Part shown: one piece after another, positions 7,912-16,075 of the stretch
Layout: each line of letters begins with the position of its first letter
Numbering within the stretch: position 1 is the stretch's first letter
From: Bin87 sp963668585
GTDB lineage: Bacteria > Chloroflexota > Dehalococcoidia > Lucifugimonadales > UBA3495
Assembly: GCA_963668585.1 (NCBI GenBank)
Contig: OY764869.1
Span: forward strand, 806,001 to 870,000
Direction: 5' to 3'
Length of the DNA: 64,000 nucleotides
Notes under the pieces: generated by a model
The model's input: the letters and a program-made list of their open reading frames with translations, nothing else
Told to the model about the DNA's origin: nothing
The model's database searches: none
Position numbers and translations under genes: made by a program

Positions 7912-9258
7912 ATGACCGACCACAGCGACTACACCGTTTCCATACACTACGACCGCCGGTTGTATCGGCAGGACATCGCCGGTTCCAGGGCACACGCCGC
8001 CATGCTGGCGAAGCAGGGCATCATAACCCAGGACGACGCTGACAGCATCATCGCCGGCCTGGGCACGGTGCAGGATGAGATCGAGCGCGGCGACTTCCCC
8101 TGGGATCCCGCGCTGGAAGACCTGCACATGAACATCGAGCGCCGGCTCACCGACCTCATCGGGCCGGCCGCCGGACGCCTGCACACCGGACGCTCCCGCA
8201 ACGACCAGATCGCCCTGGATATGCGCCTGTACACCCGTCAGGCCATCGCCGATGCCGTCGCCGCCCTCCGATCCGTGCAGGCCGCGCTGGCGCAACTGGC
8301 AGAGCAGCACTCCAGCGTCGTCATGCCCGGCTACACCCACCTGCAGCGGGCGCAACCGGTGCTGTTCGCCCACCACATGCTGGCCTACTTCGAAATGTTC
8401 CAGCGCGACATCGGAAGGTTCACCGACTGCGCGGCCCGCATGGACGTACTGCCCCTGGGCAGCGGCGCACTGGCCGGCGTCCCCTATCCCACCGACCGCC
8501 ACGCCGTGGCCGAGACGCTGGGCTTCGGCGAGATCAGCCCCAACAGCATGGACGCCGTGGCCGACCGGGACTTTCTCGTCGAGTTCCATTCTGCGGCGGC
8601 GGTCACCATGATGCACGTATCCCGCCTGTCCGAGGAAATCGTCATCTGGTCCAGCCGCGAGTTCGACTTCGTGCGCCTGGCCGACGAGTTCACCACCGGC
8701 AGCAGCATCATGCCCCAGAAGCGCAATCCCGACTTCGCCGAGATCGCCCGCGGCAAGACCGGCCGCGTGTACGGCAGCCTCATGGCAATCCTCACCGTGC
8801 TCAAGGGACTGCCCCTCACCTACAATCGCGATTTGCAGGAGGACAAGGAGGGATTCTTCGACACCGAGGACACCCTGCTGTCCACCCTGCGGGTTTTCGG
8901 CGATATGCTGCCCGGCATGACGGTCAACACGCAGCGGGTGGAGTCCCTGGCCAGCGAAAGCTACATGCTGGCGACGGATCTGGCCGACTATCTCGTCGGC
9001 AGGGGCGTGCCATTCCGGGAGGCCCACGGCGTGATGCGCCGCCTGTGCCAGCGCTGCGAAGCCGACGGCAAGTCGCTGTCCGACCTGCCGCTGGACGAGT
9101 ACCGGGAGTTCTCACCCCACTTCGACGCCGACGTGTACGCCATCACCGCCGCCGCCTCGGTGGCCGCCCGCGACAATCCCGGCGGCACCGCGCCCAACCG
9201 CGTCGCCGAGGGTCTGGCCCGTGCCAGGATGATTCTGCGGGAGGCCGGAACCATATGA
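7912..9258 (+). CDS. argH: argininosuccinate lyase
   Basis: A 448-residue cytoplasmic enzyme of the fumarase/aspartase superfamily that cleaves argininosuccinate to arginine and fumarate, the last step of arginine synthesis. The TGRSRNDQ motif (residues 92-99) and the mobile-loop signature GSSIMPQKRN (263-272, with the catalytic Ser) are both intact. Length is near the family norm. The stop codon overlaps the start of rpe (ATGA), so the two genes are translationally coupled. Other arginine genes are not in the window. Confidence 0.95.
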   Translation: MTDHSDYTVSIHYDRRLYRQDIAGSRAHAAMLAKQGIITQDDADSIIAGLGTVQDEIERGDFPWDPALEDLHMNIERRLTDLIGPAAGRLHTGRSRNDQIALDMRLYTRQAIADAVAALRSVQAALAQLAEQHSSVVMPGYTHLQRAQPVLFAHHMLAYFEMFQRDIGRFTDCAARMDVLPLGSGALAGVPYPTDRHAVAETLGFGEISPNSMDAVADRDFLVEFHSAAAVTMMHVSRLSEEIVIWSSREFDFVRLADEFTTGSSIMPQKRNPDFAEIARGKTGRVYGSLMAILTVLKGLPLTYNRDLQEDKEGFFDTEDTLLSTLRVFGDMLPGMTVNTQRVESLASESYMLATDLADYLVGRGVPFREAHGVMRRLCQRCEADGKSLSDLPLDEYREFSPHFDADVYAITAAASVAARDNPGGTAPNRVAEGLARARMILREAGTI

Positions 9259-9953
9259 CCACCACCGCTGCCCACGTGCAGATCGCCCCGTCGGTGCTGG
9301 CGGCAGACTTCGGCCGGCTGGCCCAGCAGGTGCGGGACGCCGACGCCGCGGGCGCCGACCTGATCCATGTGGACATAATGGACGGCCGGTTTGTCCCCAA
9401 CATCTCCTTCGGCGAGGTGGTGGTGGACGCCATCCGCAACGCCACCGACCGGCCCCTCAACCTGCACCTCATGGTCCACGAACCCGACCGTCTGCTGCCG
9501 GGACTGGTCAAGGGCATCACCGACCAGGTGCTGGTTCACGCCGAGGCCTGCGCCCACCTGCATCGCACCGTGGGGTTCATCAAGGAGCAGGGTTGCCAGG
9601 TCGGCGTCGCCATCAACCCGGCCACGCCAATCGCGGCGGTGGAGGAGGTCCTGCACGACCTGGACATCGTGCTGGTGATGACGGTGAACCCCGGCTTCGG
9701 CGGGCAATCCTTCATCCCGTCGGCGTTGCGCAAACTGCGCCGTCTTCACCGCCTCATCGAGGAGAACGGGTACGCGACCATGCTGGAAGTGGACGGCGGC
9801 GTCAAGGCGGACGACACCGCCCGCGACTCGGTATCCGCCGGCGCGGAGATCCTGGTCGCCGGAACCGCCATCTTCAACCGTGAGCAATCGGTGGCCGAAG
9901 CAATGGCCGCAATGCGCGCCAGCGTAGAAGGATTATCCCCCGGCGGGCCATAG
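9255..9953 (+). CDS. rpe: ribulose-phosphate 3-epimerase
   Basis: A 232-residue TIM-barrel enzyme interconverting ribulose-5-phosphate and xylulose-5-phosphate (pentose phosphate or Calvin pathways). Visible hallmarks are IAPSVLAADF (residues 10-19), HVDIMDGRFVPN (metal ligands H38 and D40, with D43), HLMVHEP, the VMTVNPGFGGQ loop and EVDGGVK with the catalytic Asp. The start is the ATG in the ATGA overlap with argH; longer forms would run inside argH. Confidence 0.95.
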   Translation: MTTTAAHVQIAPSVLAADFGRLAQQVRDADAAGADLIHVDIMDGRFVPNISFGEVVVDAIRNATDRPLNLHLMVHEPDRLLPGLVKGITDQVLVHAEACAHLHRTVGFIKEQGCQVGVAINPATPIAAVEEVLHDLDIVLVMTVNPGFGGQSFIPSALRKLRRLHRLIEENGYATMLEVDGGVKADDTARDSVSAGAEILVAGTAIFNREQSVAEAMAAMRASVEGLSPGGP

Positions 9954-10017
9954 GGAACGGCCCACGCCATCCCATCCCACACCCACCGCATCGACGAACG
10001 ACTTGGGGGCGAACGAC

Positions 10018-10046
10018 GTAGGGGCGGGTTTGAAACCCGCCCCCAC
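10018..10046. repeat. 29-bp palindrome, family A
   Basis: Same element as at 591 with one mismatch in the right arm. It lies between convergent rpe and rpmB, 24 nt beyond the rpmB stop. Confidence 0.9.
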
Positions 10047-10069
10047 ACAATTCCGTCGCGTCGTTTGAG

Positions 10070-10288
10070 TTACGCCGCGTCCCTCGCTCTAGCCCTGGCC
10101 TTGGGGCCGCGCGGCGGCTTGTACATCGTGCGCAGGCAGCGCGAGCAGATCTTGACGCGGGTGGGCTTGCCGTCAATGGCCAGCGTCTGCTTGTGTACGT
10201 TCGCCCGCCACCGGGTCTTGGTCTTGCGGTTGGAGTGGCTGACGTTGTTGCCGGTCATCCCGGCCTTTCCGCAAATTTGGCACTGCAT
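10070..10288 (-). CDS. rpmB: 50S ribosomal protein L28
   Basis: A 72-residue ribosomal protein. It begins MQCQICGKAGMTGNNVSHSN, the normal L28 start including the CxxC zinc-type pair (C3, C6), continues with KTKTRWRANVHKQTL, and carries the second Cys pair in VKICSRCLRTM. I place the start at the internal ATG at 10288 because upstream codons are not L28-like. A TATAAT -10 hexamer (complement of 10319-10324) lies about 30 nt upstream. It is convergent with rpe. Confidence 0.93.
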   Translation of the reverse strand: MQCQICGKAGMTGNNVSHSNRKTKTRWRANVHKQTLAIDGKPTRVKICSRCLRTMYKPPRGPKARARARDAA

Positions 10289-10411
10289 GATCTCTAATCC
10301 TGTCCGTCGAGTGGCGGCATTATAGCACACTCCCGGAGGGGCACCATCGTCATGCCATTGCCCCACAGCGGGCGGGTTGAGCGGTGGGCCCGCGGATACC
10401 GCAACATTCCC

Positions 10412-10440
10412 TTGACTTGCCGTTGCCGCTGCCGTTAAAT
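10412..10440 (+). promoter_or_regulatory. promoter TTGACT-N17-TTAAAT
   Basis: -35 TTGACT at 10412-10417 and -10 TTAAAT at 10435-10440 with a 17-nt spacer, 40 nt upstream of the Lin0512-family start. Confidence 0.55.
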
Positions 10441-10480
10441 GGCGACAGCCAATTCCCCCCGATCCACAGGAGGTCAAAAC

Positions 10481-10825
10481 ATGGCTCTCGTGCGTTGCGT
10501 TACCGAAATGGGCATGGGCGTGGACGTCCACGGCCTCGACTACACCCTGGCGGCCAAGCGCGCCGTCTTCGACGCCATCCACCACAGCAGTCTGGGCTTT
10601 TCCCGTCTGGTCGGCGCAACCGCCGATGACATGACGGTCAACGTGACCATCGGCGCGCCCGAACCCGACAAGGTCAACGCCGACGAGGTCGCCGACTCCC
10701 TACCCCACGGTCGCGCCAATGTCGATGTGGTCGTCGGCGGACTGCAACTGCTCAACGAGGACGGCAGCGACGGCACCCTCATCGCCAACGCCATCATCAC
10801 CGTCAGCATCGAAGACGGCAAATAA
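10481..10825 (+). CDS. Lin0512 family protein
   Basis: A 114-residue protein. Its order of motifs, VRCVTEMGMGVDVHG, then AAKRAVFDAIHHSSLGF, then VNVTIGAPEPDKV, matches the Lin0512 (TIGR02058) family of small ring-forming proteins of unknown function. The ATG at 10481 follows an excellent GGAGGT site, so upstream in-frame codons are not used. It stands alone between a good promoter and a repeat-rich gap, so it is probably monocistronic. Confidence 0.8.
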   Translation: MALVRCVTEMGMGVDVHGLDYTLAAKRAVFDAIHHSSLGFSRLVGATADDMTVNVTIGAPEPDKVNADEVADSLPHGRANVDVVVGGLQLLNEDGSDGTLIANAIITVSIEDGK

Positions 10826-10833
10826 CCCTCGCC

Positions 10834-10885
10834 CATCCTGAGCCCGTCGAAGGATCATCCTGAGCCCGTCCTTCGACAGGCTCAG
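10834..10885. repeat. family-C repeat (CATCCTGAGCCCGTCGAAGGA type), two units
   Basis: One direct unit followed by a second that folds on itself, with CTGAGCC and GGCTCAG arms. The same motif recurs at 28251, 29463, 53581, 54475 and 54761. Confidence 0.85.
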
Positions 10886-10976
10886 AGCCAACAGGACGAT
10901 CGATAAACCACAATTGAACGGCCGCGATTCAGGCGTGTAAATGTTCAGAATTCGTGATCATCTTTGTGATGAAGCC

Positions 10977-11072
10977 GTCGTTCCTGCGGAAGCAGGAACC
11001 CAAGAATCCTGGGTACCGCAACGTTGGGCAGGGCAACGATTTCCGTCATACCGGCTTTCGCCGGTATGACGG
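10977..11072. repeat. family-D repeat with two hairpins
   Basis: First hairpin GTTCCTGC / GCAGGAAC near 10979-11000. Second hairpin CCGTCATACCGGC / GCCGGTATGACGG at 11043-11072. The first resembles the 113-bp repeats at 53449 and 54614. Confidence 0.75.
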
Positions 11073-11211
11073 AGTTGGCGTGAGACAGTCACCCCAACTC
11101 CGAACAGTTACTCAACCGCGTTTCGGTTGCGCCCAACCATGACGCTGGGCCATAATGCGGTGAACCGGGACCAGCAGACCAGTCCGCCGCCGCACACGGG
11201 AGGAACGTCAA

Positions 11212-12165
11212 ATGCCACAAGCCGGAATCCCTTCGGAACAGGAAGTTCTGGGCTGGTTCGACAGCCTTTCCAACTGGGGCCGCTGGGGCGACGATGACGA
11301 ACTCGGCACACCCAATCTGATCACGCCCGAGAAGACCAGGGCCGCCTTGGCCACCGTTCAGGAAGGCCATTGCGTTTCCCTGTCCCGCGACGTTACTTGG
11401 GACCCCGAGGTGGACGTGCCCGCGCCTCCCGTCCATTACATGGTGGAGAGCGGCGAGGGTTGGGCATCCGGCGACAAGGTATCCAATCGCGCGTCGGCCG
11501 TCGCCATGGACTACATCGGCATGATCTTCCACGGCGTTTCCGTTACCCACGTGGACAGCCTGGCCCATTTCTTCTGGAACGGCAAGACCTACAACGGCAA
11601 GCCGGCGCACATGGTGTCAACCAGCCTCGGCGCAACCGTGTGCTCCGTCGAGCAGGCCCACCGGGGTTTCATCACCCGGGGCGTTCTCGTGGACGTTCCC
11701 CTGGTGCGCGGAATCGACTGGGTGGAACGGGGCGAAGGCGTCATGCCCGAAGACATCCTGGCTGCCGAGGAGCGCTGCGGATTCCGCATCGAGTCCGGCG
11801 ACGTGCTGCTGATTCGCACCGGACAACTCCACCGGCGCAATGTTGAGGGCCCGGTGCCCCGCGAGGCCGGCTCCACCGCCTGCCAGGCCGCTTGTCTGCC
11901 CCTGTTCAGGGAGCGCGACATCGCCGTCCTCGGCTCCGACACCGGCAACGACGTCAGCCCTCCCCAATATCCCGGGCAACTGACCAACCCGGTACACCAG
12001 GTCTCCATCACCGCCATGGGCCTGTGGATTCTGGACAACGCCAACCTTGAGGACGTTGCCCAAGCCTGCCAGGAGCGCAATCGCTGGACCTTCATGGTCA
12101 GCATCAACCCGCTGCGCCTGCAGAACACCACTGGCTCACCGGTAAATCCGGTGGCGGTTTTCTAA
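11212..12165 (+). CDS. metal-dependent cyclase / kynurenine-formamidase-like hydrolase
   Basis: A 317-residue member of the cyclase (kynurenine formamidase-like) family of Zn/Mn hydrolases. The core metal motif is seen as H107 ... THVDSLAH with H113, D115 and H119. Other family segments are GDVLLIRTG and a second His/Asp region in LGSDTGNDVSP. The N-terminal GRWGDDDELGTPNLITPEKTR phrase is common in this family. The substrate is unknown. The neighbouring amidase suggests an amide or lactam degradation theme, which is inference. Confidence 0.85.
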   Translation: MPQAGIPSEQEVLGWFDSLSNWGRWGDDDELGTPNLITPEKTRAALATVQEGHCVSLSRDVTWDPEVDVPAPPVHYMVESGEGWASGDKVSNRASAVAMDYIGMIFHGVSVTHVDSLAHFFWNGKTYNGKPAHMVSTSLGATVCSVEQAHRGFITRGVLVDVPLVRGIDWVERGEGVMPEDILAAEERCGFRIESGDVLLIRTGQLHRRNVEGPVPREAGSTACQAACLPLFRERDIAVLGSDTGNDVSPPQYPGQLTNPVHQVSITAMGLWILDNANLEDVAQACQERNRWTFMVSINPLRLQNTTGSPVNPVAVF

Positions 12166-12291
12166 CCGCGTCGGCTCATCCTCATGCGCCGGCGAGCAAC
12201 CGCCGGCCGGCGCCTCGCCCGTTGCCCTGCCACCCGTTGGGGAAGGCAATGGACCGGGCCGGCATCAAGCGCGCACCAGGGAGGTATGCTT

Positions 12292-12495
12292 ATGGCAGAT
12301 GACGGCGAATCCAACGTCACCATGGACGACCTGCGGGCCGCCGCGCGGCTGGCCGGGTTGCCCCTGGACGATGCGGAACTGGAAGCGTTGCTGCCGCTCT
12401 ACCAGTTTCTGAAGGAGCGTGTCGATACGCTCCATGAACCCGACCTGCCGCTGGGCGGGCCGGCGATGACGTTCCCCGCCGATTGGGGACGCTAG
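12292..12495 (+). CDS. small GatC/AtzG-like amidase partner
   Basis: A 67-residue protein started at the ATG 7 nt after AGGGAGG; an ATG 6 nt upstream is too close to that site. It is acidic and helical: VTMDDLRAAARLAGLPLDDAELEALL, then a loop ending PDLPLGGPAMTF. This resembles GatC/AtzG-like chaperone subunits that pair with amidase-signature enzymes. It lies 31 nt upstream of an amidase, which supports a partner role. Confidence 0.7.
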   Translation: MADDGESNVTMDDLRAAARLAGLPLDDAELEALLPLYQFLKERVDTLHEPDLPLGGPAMTFPADWGR

Positions 12496-12526
12496 CGCGG
12501 CCCACCGGAAAGCAGAGGTGATATGT

Positions 12527-13930
12527 ATGCCCGTGCCCGGCGAATTGCACCACCTGACCATTGGCGAAGCGTCGCCGCTCATCGCATCGGGAGAACTGTC
12601 TCCCGTGGAGTTGACCCGCGCCTATCTGGACCGCATCGAAGCCATCGACGGACGACTCGATGCGTTCGTGACCCTGACCCCCGACCTGGCGCTCTCTCAG
12701 GCGCGGCAGGCCGAGGCTGAAATCCGCGCCGGCAGGTACCGGGGCCCGCTCCACGGCATCCCCATCGGCCTCAAGGACCTCTATGACACCGCCGGCATCA
12801 GGACGACGGCCATGTCCCGCGTTACGCCCGACCGGGTGCCCGACGAGGACGCCACCACCGTCGCCAAACTCTACGACGCCGGCGTGGTGCTGCTGGGCAA
12901 ACTGGCGATGCACGAGTTCGCCCTGGGCGGGCCCGACTTCACCAGCCTGTTCCCTCCGGCGCGCAACCCCTGGAACACCGAGCACATGCCCGGCGGCAGC
13001 AGCAGCGGGTCGGGCGCGGCGGTCGCCGCCGGTCTGTGCATGGGCGCGCTGGGTTCGGATACCGGCGGCAGCATCCGGGGGCCGGCCTCAATGTGCGGCA
13101 TCGTCGGCATCAAGCCAACCTTTGGCCGGGTCAGCAATTTCGGCGTGGTGCCTCTCTCGTGGTCCCAGGACCATTGCGGCCCAATGACTTGGACGGTGGA
13201 GGACACCGCCATCATGCTGCAGGCCATCGCCGGGCATGACCCCAAAGATCCGACCACCGCCGACGTTCCGGTTCCCGACTACCTGACCGCTCTGCGCGAC
13301 GGGGTGCGCGGCCTCACCGTAGGCGTGCCCCGGCAGTACTTCTACGAAGAGGCTCCTGGCGTGGACGCCCAGGTGATCCATGCCGCCGAACGCGGTCTGG
13401 AAACGCTGTCCGAGTTGGGAGCCGAAATCCGGGATGTGGAGATCCCGCACATCCGGTACGCCCAGACCGCCAACCAGGTCATCATGATGTCCGAGGCCTA
13501 CGCGTTCCACGAGGCCAACCTCAAGACCCGCCGCCACGACTACGGCGACTTGGTTCGCAACCGCTTCCTGCTGGGCGGCCTGCTCTCGGCGTCCGACTAC
13601 AACCAGGCCCTGCGCATGCGCCGCGTTATCAAGGACGAAATGGCCGAAGCCCTGCGCCAGGCCGACGTCCTGGTCACTCCCACCTACGCATCCCCCGCTC
13701 CGAAGATCGAGGGTTACGCCGGGGGCACCACTCTAACCCAGCCCAGCTTCACCGGGCCGTTCAACGTGTCCGGGCTGCCCGCGGTGTCAACCCCCAGCGG
13801 GCTGTCCTCCGACGGCCTGCCCATGGGATTGCAAATTGTCGGCCGGCCATTTGACGAAGCAACAGCCTTGAGGGTGGCTCACGCCTACGAACAAACGACC
13901 CGATTCATTGACCGGAGGCCCCTTCTGTAA
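12527..13930 (+). CDS. amidase (amidase signature family)
   Basis: A 467-residue amidase-signature hydrolase. The Ser-cisSer-Lys triad is visible: K83 in GLKDLYDTAG, cis-Ser S159 in PGGSSSGSG, and nucleophile S182 in SDTGGSIRGP. The ATG at 12527 follows GAGGTGAT, so the GTG at 12518 is less likely. With the GatC-like protein upstream it might recall GatCA, but no GatB is nearby and the enzyme reads as a stand-alone carboxamide hydrolase. The substrate is not predictable. Confidence 0.9.
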   Translation: MPVPGELHHLTIGEASPLIASGELSPVELTRAYLDRIEAIDGRLDAFVTLTPDLALSQARQAEAEIRAGRYRGPLHGIPIGLKDLYDTAGIRTTAMSRVTPDRVPDEDATTVAKLYDAGVVLLGKLAMHEFALGGPDFTSLFPPARNPWNTEHMPGGSSSGSGAAVAAGLCMGALGSDTGGSIRGPASMCGIVGIKPTFGRVSNFGVVPLSWSQDHCGPMTWTVEDTAIMLQAIAGHDPKDPTTADVPVPDYLTALRDGVRGLTVGVPRQYFYEEAPGVDAQVIHAAERGLETLSELGAEIRDVEIPHIRYAQTANQVIMMSEAYAFHEANLKTRRHDYGDLVRNRFLLGGLLSASDYNQALRMRRVIKDEMAEALRQADVLVTPTYASPAPKIEGYAGGTTLTQPSFTGPFNVSGLPAVSTPSGLSSDGLPMGLQIVGRPFDEATALRVAHAYEQTTRFIDRRPLL

Positions 13931-13981
13931 GGTACAATTGGGACGTTAAAATAAATACTCCCGAACCGTCGGCAAATGTTA

Positions 13982-14010
13982 TTGACATAGGTGCGACGCT
14001 GGAGTATTAC
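13982..14010 (+). promoter_or_regulatory. promoter TTGACA-N17-TATTAC
   Basis: -35 TTGACA at 13982-13987 and -10 TATTAC at 14005-14010. It ends 49 nt upstream of the DUF5679 gene. Confidence 0.65.
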
Positions 14011-14058
14011 TTTCCGTGGGGCCCCATAGGCGCCCAGCAACCAATGGAGGAAGAATCG

Positions 14059-14217
14059 ATGACTACCCAGGTACAAATTTTCTGCGTCAAGTGTAAGGCC
14101 AAGACCGATTCCAAGGACGTCCAGGGCGTTACCATGAAAAACGGCCGCCCGGCTACCCAGGCGATCTGCGTTGACTGCGGAACCAAGAAATTCCGCATCG
14201 GCGCCATGCCCGAGTAA
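14059..14217 (+). CDS. DUF5679-type zinc-ribbon small protein
   Basis: A 52-residue protein with two CxxC knuckles, FCVKCKAK (C9, C12) and ICVDCGTK (C37, C40), around a TMKNGRPA turn. This matches DUF5679, a short zinc-ribbon family of unknown function common in Chloroflexota. The start has GGAGGAAG upstream and the promoter at 13982 lies just before it. A strong terminator lies about 150 nt past the stop, leaving an unusually long 3' untranslated region. Confidence 0.85.
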   Translation: MTTQVQIFCVKCKAKTDSKDVQGVTMKNGRPATQAICVDCGTKKFRIGAMPE

Positions 14218-14367
14218 ACCGCTGGCGTACATGAATCCACGCAGGAATCACCGACGGCAGAATCCCGGCCGATAACACGCGCCGAAGATGCTGACCGCCA
14301 GACCCCACACCGCCCCGGTAGGCAATTGCGTTAGATAACCAATGAAATCGCATGCCCCCGGCGTAAA

Positions 14368-14399
14368 GGCGCTCTCTTGAGGAGAGCGCCTGCTTTTTT
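14368..14399 (+). terminator. intrinsic terminator
   Basis: Stem GGCGCTCTC / GAGAGCGCC followed by TGCTTTTTT. It closes the transcript of the DUF5679 gene. Confidence 0.85.
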
Positions 14400-14432
14400 G
14401 TCGCGACACCGGTCAACCGGCCCTCGTTCCCC

Positions 14433-15842
14433 CTAACCGCCCAGCCAGCGCAACACCCTTCCCGTGATCCCGGTGGTCAGTCCATCCAGGTAGGCTTCCC
14501 AGGCCAGTTGCTGATTGCCCGTCCCCAGCGTCGGGTATGCCTGCATTGCCCGCGCCAGGTCGCCCATCCTCAACCCGCCCGGAGCCGCGATTGCCCATGC
14601 CGCCAGGGCTTCTCCGGCGCGCTCTCCCACAACCGTCGCGCCCAACACCCGGCCGTTGTCGCGGTGCACCACCTTGATGAACCCCTCGGTCGCGTCCTCG
14701 GTCACCGCCCGGTCCACGGATTCCATGGGCAGAACTGACACGCGCACGCTGCCGCCGAACCGCCGCCGCGCCGCCGCCTCGGTGTAACCGGCGTGCGCCA
14801 CCTCCGGGTCCGTGAACGTGGCCCACGGCGGATGCTCCGGCCGCGCCCGCGAACGCCCCGGCAGCAGCATATTACGCACCGCCATTGCCCCCTGGAACCC
14901 GGCGTAGTGCGTGAACTGGAACCCTCCGGCGCAGTCGCCGGCGGCGTAGATGTTCCTCACGCCGGTGCGCAGATAATCGTCAACCGCAATGCCGGCCCGT
15001 GAGTGCGCAACGCCGGCCGCATCCAGGCCCAACCCATCGACGTTGGCACGACGCCCCACCGCCACCAGCAGCGCGTCGCCTTCAACGTGCTGCCCGGCCA
15101 CCGATACCCTGACTCCGCCGCCGCCATGGGATTCCACCGATTCAACCGGCGCTCCCAGCCGCAGGTCAACCCCGTCCCGCCGCAGGGAGCGGAGGACCGT
15201 TTCCGCCGCCTCCGGCTCATCGTTCGGCAGGATGCGGTCCAGGGCTTCCACCAGCGTCACCCGCGACCCCAACCGCTGGCAGGCCTGCGCCAGTTCGCAG
15301 CCAATGGGCCCGCCGCCGACGATGATCAGGCGAGGCGGCAGAGATTCCAGATCCCAAAAGTTCTCATAGGTCAGGTGCGGCGTTTCCGCCAGTCCGGGAA
15401 TCGGCGGTACGAAGGGCGATGCGCCGGTGCAGATCAGGAAATATTTGGACGTGATGCGCCGGCCGCCAACCGTCAAGGCGCCGGCGTCCGTGAACTCCGC
15501 CCTCCCCTCGATCACGTCGATGCCTTCCGCCCGCAGCGTGTCCGGCGATTCGGCCGCGTAGATCTGCTCAATCACCTGCCGGATGCGCGACATCACTGCT
15601 GCGAAGCGCACCGATGGCTCCCCCGAATCGATGCCGTATCTCCCGCTGTTGCGCACCGTGTGGGCGACCCGTGCGGCGTGCAGCAGCGCCTTGCTGGGCA
15701 CGCATCCGGTCCAGGTGCAGTCTCCGCCGACCCGGTTGGCCTCGATCAGCGCCGTTTTCCTGCCCAGGCGCGCCGCGAAACGCGCCGCCGTCAACCCGGC
15801 GGAACCGGCCCCGATGATTGCCAGATGATAGTCCGCAGCCAT
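14433..15842 (-). CDS. mercuric-reductase-like FAD pyridine nucleotide-disulfide oxidoreductase
   Basis: A 469-residue class I pyridine nucleotide-disulfide reductase. It has an N-terminal FAD fold (IIGAGSAGLTAA, residues 9-20), the redox pair C42/C47 in GGDCTWTGCVPSK, the NAD(P) fold IIVGGGPIGCELA, and the FAD-binding NIYAAGDCAGG. The C-terminal dimer domain has QAYPTLGTGNQQLAWE, where dihydrolipoamide dehydrogenases have their His-Glu pair. The MerA heavy-metal domain and C-terminal Cys pair are absent, so it is a MerA/LPD-like reductase of unknown substrate. Confidence 0.85.
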   Translation of the reverse strand: MAADYHLAIIGAGSAGLTAARFAARLGRKTALIEANRVGGDCTWTGCVPSKALLHAARVAHTVRNSGRYGIDSGEPSVRFAAVMSRIRQVIEQIYAAESPDTLRAEGIDVIEGRAEFTDAGALTVGGRRITSKYFLICTGASPFVPPIPGLAETPHLTYENFWDLESLPPRLIIVGGGPIGCELAQACQRLGSRVTLVEALDRILPNDEPEAAETVLRSLRRDGVDLRLGAPVESVESHGGGGVRVSVAGQHVEGDALLVAVGRRANVDGLGLDAAGVAHSRAGIAVDDYLRTGVRNIYAAGDCAGGFQFTHYAGFQGAMAVRNMLLPGRSRARPEHPPWATFTDPEVAHAGYTEAAARRRFGGSVRVSVLPMESVDRAVTEDATEGFIKVVHRDNGRVLGATVVGERAGEALAAWAIAAPGGLRMGDLARAMQAYPTLGTGNQQLAWEAYLDGLTTGITGRVLRWLGG

Positions 15843-16075
15843 GATTCATCAGTGGTCGCGCGCATCACGTGTTGCGCGCTTGAAAACGCGACTGGAAATA
15901 TGTGCCCGCCGGCCCCGGCCGGGATCCGCTCCGCGCCGGCGGCGTTCGGTGTCGGGTTGTCTTTATGGAAAATTGCTGGATATTGGAAGGTTGAACATTG
16001 CCCCGGTCGGGGGTGCGGCAGGATATGTCCTGTTCTCATCAAGTGGGTCTTATTCCATTATACCGGCAGGCCCCC

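Larger units (their letters stand above)
10826..11211. other. 386-bp repeat-bearing intergenic region
   Basis: No gene found. It contains a family-C repeat pair (10834-10885), a family-D hairpin pair (10977-11072) and a possible promoter with TTGCGC at 11127-11132 and CATAAT at 11151-11156 (18-nt spacer) for the cyclase gene. Confidence 0.6.

Noticed and set aside
14433..15842. Mercuric reductase of a mer operon
   Set aside because: No N-terminal heavy-metal domain, no C-terminal Cys pair and no merR/merT/merP genes; called only MerA-like.
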